Shown piece after piece: positions 8,584 to 16,229 of a DNA stretch of 56,397 bases. The position numbers were made by a program, and so were the translations under genes. The stretch covers positions 1 through 56,397 of the forward strand of contig CALSTB010000005.1 of NCBI GenBank assembly GCA_943789165.1. The letters are read 5' to 3'. The notes below the pieces were generated by a model that worked only from the letters and a program-made list of their open reading frames with translations, was not told the origin of the DNA and searched no databases. Numbering within the stretch: position 1 is the stretch's first letter; each line of letters opens with the position of its first letter. This DNA comes from an uncultured Bacteroidia bacterium. GTDB taxonomy: Bacteria > Bacteroidota > Bacteroidia > NS11-12g > UBA9320.

Positions 8584-9344
8584 TAAGCTGTTTTTTTATG
8601 TATCGTGAGTATTTTATGTTTAAAGAAATTCTGTTTTAAGTCTGGGTTGGTGGTTGCCATACCAATACAATATTTGCTGATGGAATATGGATGAACACCA
8701 AGGTGTTTGAGTGCCATAAACACTACAGAATTTCTATTGAGTCGTTTTTGTTTAAGCTCGATAATGGCCATATGGTCATTAAATGGCTTGTTGTTGTAGG
8801 CCAAGTTTGTGTCGACGGTTACCCTTTCTTCCTCTTGTTTGGCCACCAACGTGAATCTATTGAATGAATTCGAAATACTTTCGTTTAACTCAAGTTGCTG
8901 ACCGGTGACTTTCTCAATAAAGCTCTTTCCATCTTGATTAAGCTCCGAAGCATTCACCTGAAACGGGATGCGTTTTTTAACCGTATTTTGCTTGCTGTCC
9001 TTTTGCTTAATTTCCAAAAAGGCAATGTTCGATTCAATGTAATTCCGAATCCGCACTTTAGTCCGCTTAGCGATTTTATTGTGGTGTTGAAAATAAAATT
9101 TGAGATCGTCGGTGTCGAAATAAACGGAGTCATACGTCATTAATCGATTCCCATTTATTTCTAAAACACGGTAGTCGTTGCGAATGCGACGTAGCAAAAG
9201 CGGTATTAAACCCACATGAATCACAAACTTCGTGTCCATTCGCTTCATGAGCTTCACTTCGTCCATTTCTGCCAACGTAATGGGAGGGAAAGATGTTAAA
9301 TCAATTTTCTTCAAATGGGTCTGCCTTTTTACTTGGACAAACAA
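8583..9344 (-). CDS. VTC domain protein (polyphosphate polymerase fold)
   Basis: This 253-residue protein carries the VTC/TTM-type tunnel fold seen in the yeast Vtc4 polyphosphate polymerase. The charged tunnel motifs are present in order: LMKRMDTKFVI, TYDSVYFDTDDLKFY, KRTKVRIRNY, AFLEIKQKDSKQNTVKKR, and AIIELKQKR near the C-terminus. The enzyme would polymerise the gamma-phosphate of ATP. Product and direction across the membrane are unknown here. No ATG lies before the conserved start of the domain. The TTG at 9344 is the most upstream reasonable start and the next ATG (residue 27) would cut into the domain. It is the first gene of the VTC-DUF4956-DUF2490-CotH operon. Confidence 0.87.
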   Translation of the reverse strand: MFVQVKRQTHLKKIDLTSFPPITLAEMDEVKLMKRMDTKFVIHVGLIPLLLRRIRNDYRVLEINGNRLMTYDSVYFDTDDLKFYFQHHNKIAKRTKVRIRNYIESNIAFLEIKQKDSKQNTVKKRIPFQVNASELNQDGKSFIEKVTGQQLELNESISNSFNRFTLVAKQEEERVTVDTNLAYNNKPFNDHMAIIELKQKRLNRNSVVFMALKHLGVHPYSISKYCIGMATTNPDLKQNFFKHKILTIHKKTA

Positions 9345-9539
9345 TGTTATTGAATTATTCCGTTGAAGTTAATGTTTGGAAAAGTTTTTTGGGAATTGGC
9401 GGTTGGGAATTGGCTGTTGGCTGAATCAAGTAAATTTACTTCTTCATTTTACATTTATGACTTCGCGAAAGCTACGTCATACATGGCTACATTTTAGCCG
9501 CAGGCCGACAGTTTCAGCTTAAACTTAAACTTTAGCTTT

Positions 9540-9842
9540 TCAATCCACGGTATTAAGACGTCTACAAAACCCTTAGGGCTTTCGCCCTATAACCCAATTT
9601 CATTTTTGTCGGCCAAAAACGAAGCAAAAAGCCTCTCACAGAAATATGCTTCCAGCGCGCTCTTTCGGATACCAAGAAAATCTAATAAAAGGCCCTCCAT
9701 ACGTCGGGAAATGCAAGCACTTTTAAAAGATTTTCTATGGCATCCTCAATTCACCCCTCCGCCGGCCCGCATTTCTGTGGGGCCACCACGCGTTTATCAT
9801 GGTCAGGCTAATTTCGCTAAACATCTAATTAGTTCAGCTTAG
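9540..9842 (-). other. Possible structured RNA or conserved repeat block
   Basis: This block is clearly richer in G+C than its surroundings. On the minus strand it contains AGGGCGAAAGCCCT (9575-9588), a perfect stem capped by a GAAA tetraloop, and a second pairing-rich part near 9765-9790 (CCCACAGAAATGCGGG, where CCCaca...GGG can pair). Neither strand has an uninterrupted frame of convincing composition. It may be a non-coding RNA or a genus-level dispersed element. This rests on secondary-structure hints only. Confidence 0.35.
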
Positions 9843-9844
9843 AG

Positions 9845-9892
9845 AGTCTCTGTGTCTCTGTCCCTCTGTGTCCTCTGTGTTCTCCGTGGTAA
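9845..9892 (+). repeat. CTCTGTG stutter ending in GTGGTAAA
   Basis: Repeated CTCTGTGTC-type words end in CTCCGTGGTAAA. The same text (CTCTGTG...GTGGTAAAAAA) recurs four times at 40.5-40.85 kb and, inverted, near 18721-18755 (TTTTTACCACTGAGG). It is a dispersed intergenic family. Confidence 0.6.
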
Positions 9893-9986
9893 ATTATTTG
9901 AGAGTGTGTTCCATACTTCCGTCAAAATCAACGAAGAATGAAACATTAACAATTAAAAATTACTAAGTTCCCCTCATCTAAGATTT

Positions 9987-11375
9987 ATGAAACAACTGTA
10001 CACCTTATTACTGCTCGCAGGATTTGCGTATTCTGCCAATGCACAAGCCACGCATACACTTGATTCCACAACACTGACAAGCCGCGTGGTGAAAGACTCA
10101 CTTGACATTCCATGGGAAATTCTCTGGGGTCCAGACAACCACATTTGGATGACGGAGCGATATGGAAGAGTTAGTCGAGTAAACCCAGAAACTGGCACAC
10201 AAGATGTGATTCTTGATCTGTCATCAGACGTATACCAAAACTCAGAATCTGGCATGATGGGCATGGTGTTACACCCAGATTTTAGTACAAACCCACACGT
10301 GTTTATTGCACATACCTACCTCGACGCAAGTAAGATTCGCGAACGTTTGGTGCGCTACAACTACGATGGAAGCAGTCTGACCGCGGCCGATACATTGGTG
10401 GAAGATATTGTCGGAAACACAACGCATATTGGATGTCGCTTGCTGATATTACCTGATAATACACTACTCATGACAACGGGTGATGCGCAAAACCAATCGC
10501 TGCCTCAAGACAGATCGTCCCTATCCGGAAAAGTGTTGCGTATGAACCTCGATGGTTCAATTCCTGCCGATAATCCTGATTCTAGCAGCCTTGTTTGGTC
10601 TTCCGGTCATCGGAATGCTCAAGGTTTATGGTTGGCACCTAATGGAAAATTGTACAGTTCCGAGCACGGTCCAACTACCGATGATGAGCTAAACATTCTA
10701 ATGCCAGACCGCAACTATGGCTGGCCGAATGTCCACGGTTTGTGTGACAGTCCACCAGAAATTGATTTTTGCAACGACAGCAACGTGGTAGAACCTTTGG
10801 CTGTTTGGACGCCAACGATCGCACCATCTGATATAATTTGGTACGACAGCTGGCAAGTGCCAGAGTTTAGGAATAAACTGTTAATGACGGTGCTTAAAGA
10901 CAAAAGCTTAATCGCGTTTGAATTCAATAAAGCGGGTGATTCAATCATCAGTGAAACCAAGTATTTCAAAAATGAATTCCAACGTTTGCGTGATATCTGC
11001 GTTTCTCCAGATGGTAAAATCTATTTGGCTACCAGTGGTAGCTCTTGGCGCAATACCAGTCCGTTTACGCATACCATCGTTGAGTTGAGCAACAAGGATT
11101 TTAATGCTTCGGTTTCTTCTCAAGTAGCGATGAAATCTATTGTCATTGGACCGAATCCAGTCGCAGTAGGCGAATCGATTCATCTTACATTGCCGCACAA
11201 TTCAGTTGGGGTTTTTGAAATCTATGATGTGCTCGGTAGACCTGTGCTTAAAACACCTTTGACCACTGTTATTCCTTTAGGTGTACGTGTTTCTGAAGGT
11301 TTCTACAATTGGCGTATTAAACTTGATAATGGGCAGGTTCAAACAGGAAAATTGCAGGTTACAGTCCAGCCTTAG
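9987..11375 (+). CDS. Secreted PQQ-dependent glucose/sorbosone dehydrogenase-like protein with T9SS sorting domain
   Basis: The product has 462 residues: a signal peptide (1-19, ending ANAQ), then a six-bladed beta-propeller of the GSDH family (about 30-365). Propeller signatures are LDIPWEILWGPDNHIWMTER, MMGMVLHPDFS, LLILPDNTLLMTTGDAQN, GKVLRMNLDGSIPADNP, SGHRNAQGL and YGWPNVHG. The family oxidises sugars with pyrroloquinoline quinone. The C-terminal 80 residues (IGPNPVAVGESIHL, IYDVLGRPV, GFYNWRI, GKLQV) form a type A sorting domain, so the protein should be exported by T9SS. The stop overlaps the convergent BLUF gene by 4 bp. Confidence 0.88.
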   Translation: MKQLYTLLLLAGFAYSANAQATHTLDSTTLTSRVVKDSLDIPWEILWGPDNHIWMTERYGRVSRVNPETGTQDVILDLSSDVYQNSESGMMGMVLHPDFSTNPHVFIAHTYLDASKIRERLVRYNYDGSSLTAADTLVEDIVGNTTHIGCRLLILPDNTLLMTTGDAQNQSLPQDRSSLSGKVLRMNLDGSIPADNPDSSSLVWSSGHRNAQGLWLAPNGKLYSSEHGPTTDDELNILMPDRNYGWPNVHGLCDSPPEIDFCNDSNVVEPLAVWTPTIAPSDIIWYDSWQVPEFRNKLLMTVLKDKSLIAFEFNKAGDSIISETKYFKNEFQRLRDICVSPDGKIYLATSGSSWRNTSPFTHTIVELSNKDFNASVSSQVAMKSIVIGPNPVAVGESIHLTLPHNSVGVFEIYDVLGRPVLKTPLTTVIPLGVRVSEGFYNWRIKLDNGQVQTGKLQVTVQP

Positions 11376-11785
11376 TCATTAAGGATATGAACGGCCATTG
11401 TCCAGAATAAATCGATGGCATGTGTTGGTTTGTCAGCAAGCTGAGAAAAAGCTTTTAGGTCTTTGATGAAGCCATGTTTTTGTATTTCATTGGCGTTTAG
11501 CTCCAAATACGCCATGCTCCATTTGGCAAAGGTTCGACTTTCTTTTTCGCCTTCTGCGAGTAAAATAACGTTAAAGTGCCGAAGGTCTTTTTTTATGGAA
11601 ATAAAAAGGTCTTGGACAACCTGCTGATCTCCTTCCAATACCTGAAGAAACTCATGGTCATGGTACAACAGACATCCTGTTATTTGATTATCAGAATTGA
11701 ACTTTTTTGAGGTCTCTAGAATGTCTTGAATATCTTGAGAAGTCAAATTGGACTTAGCCACGGAACAATAGACGAGTTCGAACAT
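11372..11785 (-). CDS. BLUF-domain blue-light photoreceptor
   Basis: This 137-residue protein is a short BLUF protein that binds FAD and senses blue light through a hydrogen-bond switch. Key residues are visible: Y6 (LVYCS), N30, ITGCLLY at 35-41, Q48 in FLQVLEG, and W89/M91 in KWSMAY. About 40 residues follow the domain with no output domain, so signalling must occur by protein-protein contact. No partner gene is adjacent. The gene runs convergently to the dehydrogenase and the two stop codons overlap. Confidence 0.93.
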   Translation of the reverse strand: MFELVYCSVAKSNLTSQDIQDILETSKKFNSDNQITGCLLYHDHEFLQVLEGDQQVVQDLFISIKKDLRHFNVILLAEGEKESRTFAKWSMAYLELNANEIQKHGFIKDLKAFSQLADKPTHAIDLFWTMAVHILND

Positions 11786-11981
11786 AATGAGGGTTGCACA
11801 TAGGTGCGTTCAATTCGAAATATAGGGAAATTTTACAAATACAACGAGACGGCAGGCAGGTGCGTTCGTTTATTGCGTCCTTAAAACCGCAACAAGGGTA
11901 AGTTATCTGTTGGTTCATGGGTGTTACTGACCACCCGTGGTGTATTGTGGTTAAACCTCATGCAATGGGACATGTATTTGC

Positions 11982-13283
11982 TCAGAAGATGTTCAAATTG
12001 TTAGCTATGCGTTCGGCTAAGTCTGTACGCACGGAGGCTTTTTTGGCATAGGTCGGCCATTGACTCACCACGTTGTTAATTTCTTCGATAATCAATGCGC
12101 CCTTTTTAATGTTGTTGTCGCGCGCAATTGTCATTAAGTCCTCTTTGGTAATCTGCAGTCGTTTGCCGTTTACGCTTAAGGTTTGCTGACTCACCCAGTG
12201 GTTGGTTGGGTCGTACGAAAAACAAACGTCGTATGCCGGAGCCAGCTGCCATTTTTCGCCTTGTTTGAGTATGAAGGAGAAATTCTTGGTGTGGTCGTCG
12301 TAATTCGTGGCGATGACATTGAACACCATCCGTCTAAACATTTGTTCTGCTTCTGGATACGTGAGTTTGAGTTGTCGCATGGTTTGAAACACCTGCTCAT
12401 AGCTATATCCAAACATGTCGTTGAAATCATAGTGTTGCAGACCACATAGGGTTTGTACGTGGTGTCTTTCGTTGTGCGTTCTGTCAAACCGTTTGGTCAT
12501 AAAATGCGCCCGACCATTTTCTTTTACCAGCTTACACGGCATCATGTCGATACCACAATCTGTGGCCATCAAGTAATACGCGTATTCAATTCTTCCCCAA
12601 CCTGAACTCTCACCAAATTGTTCGCCACTGACACCATCGAGCTTGAGTAAGTAATGGTCAAAACCTTTGGGTGCCTTGCCTTGTCCAGACCGCACTTCGT
12701 GGGTTGTAGGATTGTACGCAATAATGGCTTTTGGTCGCGCACCACCTGCCGACGTGCCAATCTTCAATATGTCGTGCATGGCGTTTTCTTCGTCTATGCT
12801 GAGGTTGGCGACAAAGTCTTCCCGTTGATGCAGAATCTTCTTGGCAATTTCTACCAAGCCTGTGAGTTCAAGTGTAAAACTATTGGTCCCGGCCTTCATT
12901 TGAGCGGGTTCGAAACTCAGAGCACCCATGCCTCGTTTGCCAATGAAACAGAGTGTTTCAACTGGATTCATGCTGTTTTCGGGCCGACCGTTTTTTGCAA
13001 GCCAGGTACTGATAAGCTTGTTGCCATATTTGTCTGGAAGCACGTCGGCGAGTAATCCAGGCAATCCTTTGAACGTGTCTTCGTTGTCTGTTTTGCCTTT
13101 TCGTAAAGTTGGGAAGCTATGTATTACCGAACCAGCACTGATGGGCATCTTGATAGGGGAGAGGTCAATGCCTTTTTGTATAAACGCCGGGTCATATTGA
13201 AACTGACCCAGTTGTTGTCTGTGATCCCACCGTACAGCGCCGACAAATGTATTCCAAATGTATACTTCCGCTACGTCTACCAT
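11982..13283 (-). CDS. hipA: HipA-family serine/threonine kinase toxin
   Basis: The product has 433 residues with the HipA N-terminal subdomain (about 5-105), a central glycine-rich loop (GTSAGGARPKAI, about 180-195) and the HipA_C kinase core. The catalytic segment NYDDHTKNFSF (about 325-335) and the metal-binding APAYDVCF (about 345) look intact. Family members phosphorylate glutamyl-tRNA synthetase or other targets and induce dormancy. Its gene overlaps the upstream hipB-like gene by 7 bp, the usual antitoxin-toxin order. Sequence between kinase motifs shows no truncation. Confidence 0.93.
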   Translation of the reverse strand: MVDVAEVYIWNTFVGAVRWDHRQQLGQFQYDPAFIQKGIDLSPIKMPISAGSVIHSFPTLRKGKTDNEDTFKGLPGLLADVLPDKYGNKLISTWLAKNGRPENSMNPVETLCFIGKRGMGALSFEPAQMKAGTNSFTLELTGLVEIAKKILHQREDFVANLSIDEENAMHDILKIGTSAGGARPKAIIAYNPTTHEVRSGQGKAPKGFDHYLLKLDGVSGEQFGESSGWGRIEYAYYLMATDCGIDMMPCKLVKENGRAHFMTKRFDRTHNERHHVQTLCGLQHYDFNDMFGYSYEQVFQTMRQLKLTYPEAEQMFRRMVFNVIATNYDDHTKNFSFILKQGEKWQLAPAYDVCFSYDPTNHWVSQQTLSVNGKRLQITKEDLMTIARDNNIKKGALIIEEINNVVSQWPTYAKKASVRTDLAERIANNLNIF

Positions 13284-13636
13284 CCTAAGTCGTCGTTATC
13301 GGTTGTGGTGTTGTTGGGTTTTATGGGTGATGCCTGTTTCCGTTTCTTTTTCTTGAGCTTGGCGTATTCAAGCGGACTGATCTCATCTTGCACCGTAAAA
13401 GCATCCATGATGTGTAATAAATCTAATACGCGTAACACCCGAATAAAACTGTCTATGCGGACGATTTCACCTCTTTCGAGCAGACTTAAGGTCGATCGAC
13501 TGACGTTGGCAGCCGCGGCCACGGAGGCTTGGGTCTTGTTTTGATTGAGCCGCTGACTTTGAATGTAGCTACCAATCGTTTGTAACAATGCCTTGTCCGA
13601 CATTTCTGACCATTGTTTGTGTGTGTTATCAGACAT
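13277..13636 (-). CDS. hipB: HipB-like XRE-family antitoxin
   Basis: The product has 119 residues with an XRE helix-turn-helix at about 17-75 (IGSYIQSQRLNQNKTQASVA, NVSRSTLSLLERGE) and a basic tail (KLKKKKRKQ) running into an Asn/Thr/Asp-rich C-terminus. The family binds operators as a dimer and sequesters HipA. It lies directly before and overlaps hipA. The palindrome 15 bp upstream of its start is a likely autoregulatory operator. Confidence 0.92.
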   Translation of the reverse strand: MSDNTHKQWSEMSDKALLQTIGSYIQSQRLNQNKTQASVAAAANVSRSTLSLLERGEIVRIDSFIRVLRVLDLLHIMDAFTVQDEISPLEYAKLKKKKRKQASPIKPNNTTTDNDDLGW

Positions 13637-13650
13637 ATGATGCTAAATAT

Positions 13651-13670
13651 AGATAATATGTATGCTATCT
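13651..13670 (-). promoter_or_regulatory. Candidate HipB operator
   Basis: An inverted repeat AGATA-N10-TATCT sits 15-34 bp upstream of the hipB-like start. The E. coli HipB operator is TATCC-N8-GGATA, a comparable short palindrome with a similar spacer, so autoregulation is plausible. The half-sites themselves differ. Confidence 0.45.
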
Positions 13671-13689
13671 CATGCAAATATAAGAATAT

Positions 13690-14048
13690 TATTAAATGAA
13701 AAATGATAAATGTAAAATGATGAATGTAAAAGGAGATTCTTCACACCCTCGTGACCTCAGATGTTCTGAATGACGTGTGCGCAAAGTTGAAGTTGAAGTT
13801 GAAGCTGAAGTTGAATGGCGGTAGCTAATGCGCTAACGCGCCAAAAGCGTAGCGCCCTAACAGCGAAGCGCCCCAAACACCTAAATGAGATTCTTCACCT
13901 CCTCGTAAACTCAGATGTTCTGAATGACGTGTAGCGAAATCGTGCGATAAAATAGAATTACGCTGAATGACGAGTAGCGTATTCCTGCAAAGGGTTATGC
14001 TAATCAGAATCAATTAAAAATTAAACATTAAGAATTAAGAATTAAAAA
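13690..14048 (-). repeat. Composite repeat island (R1, microsatellite, R2, R1)
   Basis: The order on the plus strand is: A-rich stutter (AAATGATAAATGTAAAATG), R1 (GGAGATTCTTCAC...TTCTGAATGACGTGTG, about 13732-13782), a GTTGAA microsatellite (13784-13815), R2 (GCGCTAACGCGCC, GCGTAGCGCCCTAACAGCG, GCGCCCCAAACACC, to about 13880), a second R1 (13885-13935), a partial R1 (GCTGAATGACGAGTAGCG, near 13960) and AATTAAAAATTAAACATTAAG stutter up to the hydrolase stop, given here by its repeated word AATTAA. No gene is present. Confidence 0.75.
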
Positions 14049-15611
14049 TCACTCCAAAACTCGTTTTAGATCTAGGTCTTGAAAGTCGAAGCTAAAATCA
14101 ATATTAGGAGAAATGCCTTTCATCTGAATTGATTGGGCTTTTCCGTTTTCGTCTAGGGAGAAAATCGCAAAGGCATCACAATCCATATCACGGTACGTCC
14201 ATTTAATGGCGAAGGTATTGGCGCGGTAATATTCCATTTTGCCTGTAAGCTTCGGACTTCGCGTGGCTTTGAACCACAAGTCGCCGTCTTTGAGCGTGAT
14301 TTCTACGTTGCCAAACCAGTTGTCGTTATACGTGCCCACGAAGTCTTCTTTGATTAAGTGTTTGGTTTTTGCTTTTTTAACCGTTTCCCAAACCGCATTC
14401 ACCACAGAATCGGCATGTCCATCGCTGTGCTCAATGTAATTTTTCATGGTCATCACCCAATCGCGGCCATTAACACCTATTAAAGCGTCTTCAATTTCTC
14501 GGGTGACAGAGATAAAGCTGTAACCACCAGGAGCGGCATTGGTCAATACCACAATACCTGCATTAAGTTCTGGAATCATCACTACCTGCGACAACATACC
14601 TGGCATACCACCGGTATGCGACACCGTCGTATACCCGTTTTTGTCTTGCAGCTTCCAACCCAAACTGTACGCGTTGTAATGGGTTCGGTAAGGTTTTGCT
14701 GGCTTGGCATTGAAATACATATTGGTATGTGCTTTCCACATTTCGTTATGACTTTTCGGAGAAATGAATTGCGTACCGTCATCCAGTTTTCCATCATTCA
14801 AATGCATCAACATCCATTTGCTTAAGTCATTCACGCTGGCATAAATACCACCCGCGGCACCAATGGCTCTGTTCTCGTCATAGGCTTCGATTTGGATGAC
14901 TTTTCCTTTTTCAACTTTGTGTGCTTCCGCAACATTTTCCTTGGATTTTAGGTTGTAATAAATCGATGCCGATCGGTCCATATGAAGCGGCATCATGATG
15001 TGGTTTTGGACAAAGTCGGCCCAAGATTCACCACTGATTCGATGGATGACTTCTCCAGCTACCATGTACAATAAGTTGTCGTAATCGTATTTTGTGCGAA
15101 ACGCGGAAGTAGGCGTTTGGTATTGAAAGCTTTTGATAATATCGTCGATGGTATAATCACCTCCTGAAGGAATAAACATCAAGTCGCCAGCCCCCAAGCC
15201 AAGTCCACTGCGGTGTGTAAGCAAGTCCTGAATATTGAAGTTTTCAGTTACATACGGATCGTACATCTTAAACTCTGGGATGTAGTCAATCACCTTGTCA
15301 GTCCAGTTCAGCTTACCTTGATCCACCAACAAACCTAACGCCATCGTAGTAAAGGCCTTGCTGTTAGACGCAATCGAAAAAAGCGTATTGCCATCCACTT
15401 TCGCCTTGGTTTTTACTGAGGCGACACCATATCCTTTCGACAACACCACTTTTCCGTCTTGAATCACTGCGACTGCCACACCGGCTTGTGGTATTAAGTC
15501 CATCGACTTATTTACAATGGAATCCACAAAGGCTTCTGTGATGGTTTGGCTTTGTGCTAATGGAGCAATGCAAACCGCTATGGCAATGACGAATATTTTC
15601 AGATGTTTCAT
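14049..15611 (-). CDS. Secreted serine hydrolase, class C beta-lactamase / PBP fold with DUF3471-like tail
   Basis: From the ATG at 15611 the protein has 520 residues and begins with a good signal peptide (MKHLKIFVIAIAVCIAPLAQ). The catalytic triad motifs of the family are present: SxxK in SIASNSKAF, YxN in YDYDNLLY, and HTG in VSHTGGMPGM. The last 120 residues form a beta-rich domain (WFGNVEITLKDGDLWF) like the DUF3471 tail. Likely roles are D-aminopeptidase, esterase or peptidoglycan peptide hydrolysis. True beta-lactamase activity is not implied. A longer frame to 15677 adds residues that overlap an 86-bp repeat and would hide the signal peptide, so the shorter start was chosen. Confidence 0.88.
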   Translation of the reverse strand: MKHLKIFVIAIAVCIAPLAQSQTITEAFVDSIVNKSMDLIPQAGVAVAVIQDGKVVLSKGYGVASVKTKAKVDGNTLFSIASNSKAFTTMALGLLVDQGKLNWTDKVIDYIPEFKMYDPYVTENFNIQDLLTHRSGLGLGAGDLMFIPSGGDYTIDDIIKSFQYQTPTSAFRTKYDYDNLLYMVAGEVIHRISGESWADFVQNHIMMPLHMDRSASIYYNLKSKENVAEAHKVEKGKVIQIEAYDENRAIGAAGGIYASVNDLSKWMLMHLNDGKLDDGTQFISPKSHNEMWKAHTNMYFNAKPAKPYRTHYNAYSLGWKLQDKNGYTTVSHTGGMPGMLSQVVMIPELNAGIVVLTNAAPGGYSFISVTREIEDALIGVNGRDWVMTMKNYIEHSDGHADSVVNAVWETVKKAKTKHLIKEDFVGTYNDNWFGNVEITLKDGDLWFKATRSPKLTGKMEYYRANTFAIKWTYRDMDCDAFAIFSLDENGKAQSIQMKGISPNIDFSFDFQDLDLKRVLE

Positions 15612-15666
15612 TGAGTACTGTTTTGGTTTCGAATTTATGGTTTTTCCCTTAGATGAAGAGGAAGGG

Positions 15667-15752
15667 TCAAAGGTCATAGCTTTGTGCTGGTAACTGCCTT
15701 AGGTTTGGATTCAAGCTTATGCTCAAATCAAATGGCTTTAAGTGACCTTTGA
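15667..15752. repeat. 86-bp MITE-like repeat R3, copy 1
   Basis: Perfect 10-bp terminal inverted repeats TCAAAGGTCA and TGACCTTTGA bound an 86-bp unit whose interior includes GTGCTGGTAACTGCC. A second copy of exactly the same length is at 18800-18885. It carries no gene and is followed by the A-rich stutter and then an R1 repeat, into which IS copy B has inserted. Confidence 0.75.
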
Positions 15753-15836
15753 AATGTAAAATGATAAATGTAAAATGACAAATGATATTCTGTACGTCCC
15801 TGATATAGGTTGACCGAAAATTAAAAAAAAGTCAAC

Positions 15837-16229
15837 ATGTCATTACAAGTACAAAAAATTAGAAAACATCGAAAATTCTCAGAAGATTATAAGCGTCAGC
15901 TTGTCAAGGATTTTGAAAGTGGCCGGTATAGCGTCCCAGAACTGTCCAGACTTCACAATGTCGCGACACAAACGATTTATTGCTGGATTTACCGATATTC
16001 ACGGTTGAACAAAACAGGGTATCGCGTCGTGGAAAAGAAAAACAGCACTGCCTCCAAGGTTAAAGATTTAGAAAATCGGATAAAAGAATTAGAGCGTATG
16101 GTTGGCCAAAAGCAGATTATGGTCGACTATTATGAGACGATGATTGAACTGGCAAAGGAGGAATTTGATATCGATATCAAAAAAAACTCAAACACCCCAC
16201 TATCTGGCGACTCAAAGAAAAAAAGATGA
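15837..16229 (+). CDS. IS3-family OrfA (helix-turn-helix protein)
   Basis: The product has 130 residues. It carries the DNA-binding helix-turn-helix (SEDYKRQLVKDFESG, VATQTIYCWIYRYSR) and a leucine-rich dimerisation segment (about 70-110). It ends 12 codons after the A8 tract in a frame that diverges from copy A. Alone it would act as the repressor-like OrfA of the family. Its stop overlaps the OrfB ATG by 4 bp (ATGA). Confidence 0.88.
   Translation: MSLQVQKIRKHRKFSEDYKRQLVKDFESGRYSVPELSRLHNVATQTIYCWIYRYSRLNKTGYRVVEKKNSTASKVKDLENRIKELERMVGQKQIMVDYYETMIELAKEEFDIDIKKNSNTPLSGDSKKKR
16179..16187 (+). other. Probable -1 frameshift site (A8C)
   Basis: In the OrfA frame the bases read ATC AAA AAA AAC, so A_AAA_AAC is correctly phased as a classic X_XXY_YYZ slippery heptamer. 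A -1 slip gives CTC AAA CAC and joins OrfA to the OrfB frame. Copy A has nine As and needs no slip. Confidence 0.65.

Larger units (their letters stand above)
9345..9986. other. 642-bp gene-free interval
   Basis: From left to right this holds repetitive text (GGGAATTGGCGGTTGGGAATT near 9389, described by its two GGGAATTGGC copies), a diverged R1 motif near 9455-9490 (AAGCTACGTCATACATGG), the G+C-richer block at 9540-9842 listed separately, a CTCTGTG stutter at 9845-9892, and A+T-rich AACATTAACAATTAAAAATT just before the dehydrogenase gene. The 78-residue plus-strand frame at 9606-9842 was not accepted as a gene. Confidence 0.6.

Noticed and set aside
9606..9842. 78-codon plus-strand frame
   Set aside because: It overlays the G+C-rich structured block, starts without any upstream signal, has no domain-like composition and is better read as a non-coding repeat.
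13137..13200. CRISPR-like arrays
   Set aside because: No regularly spaced identical repeats with unique spacers occur anywhere; all repeats seen are irregular and much longer or shorter.
15612..15677. Extended start for the serine hydrolase
   Set aside because: The extra 22 residues fall partly in the 86-bp repeat and would block the clear signal peptide beginning at 15611.
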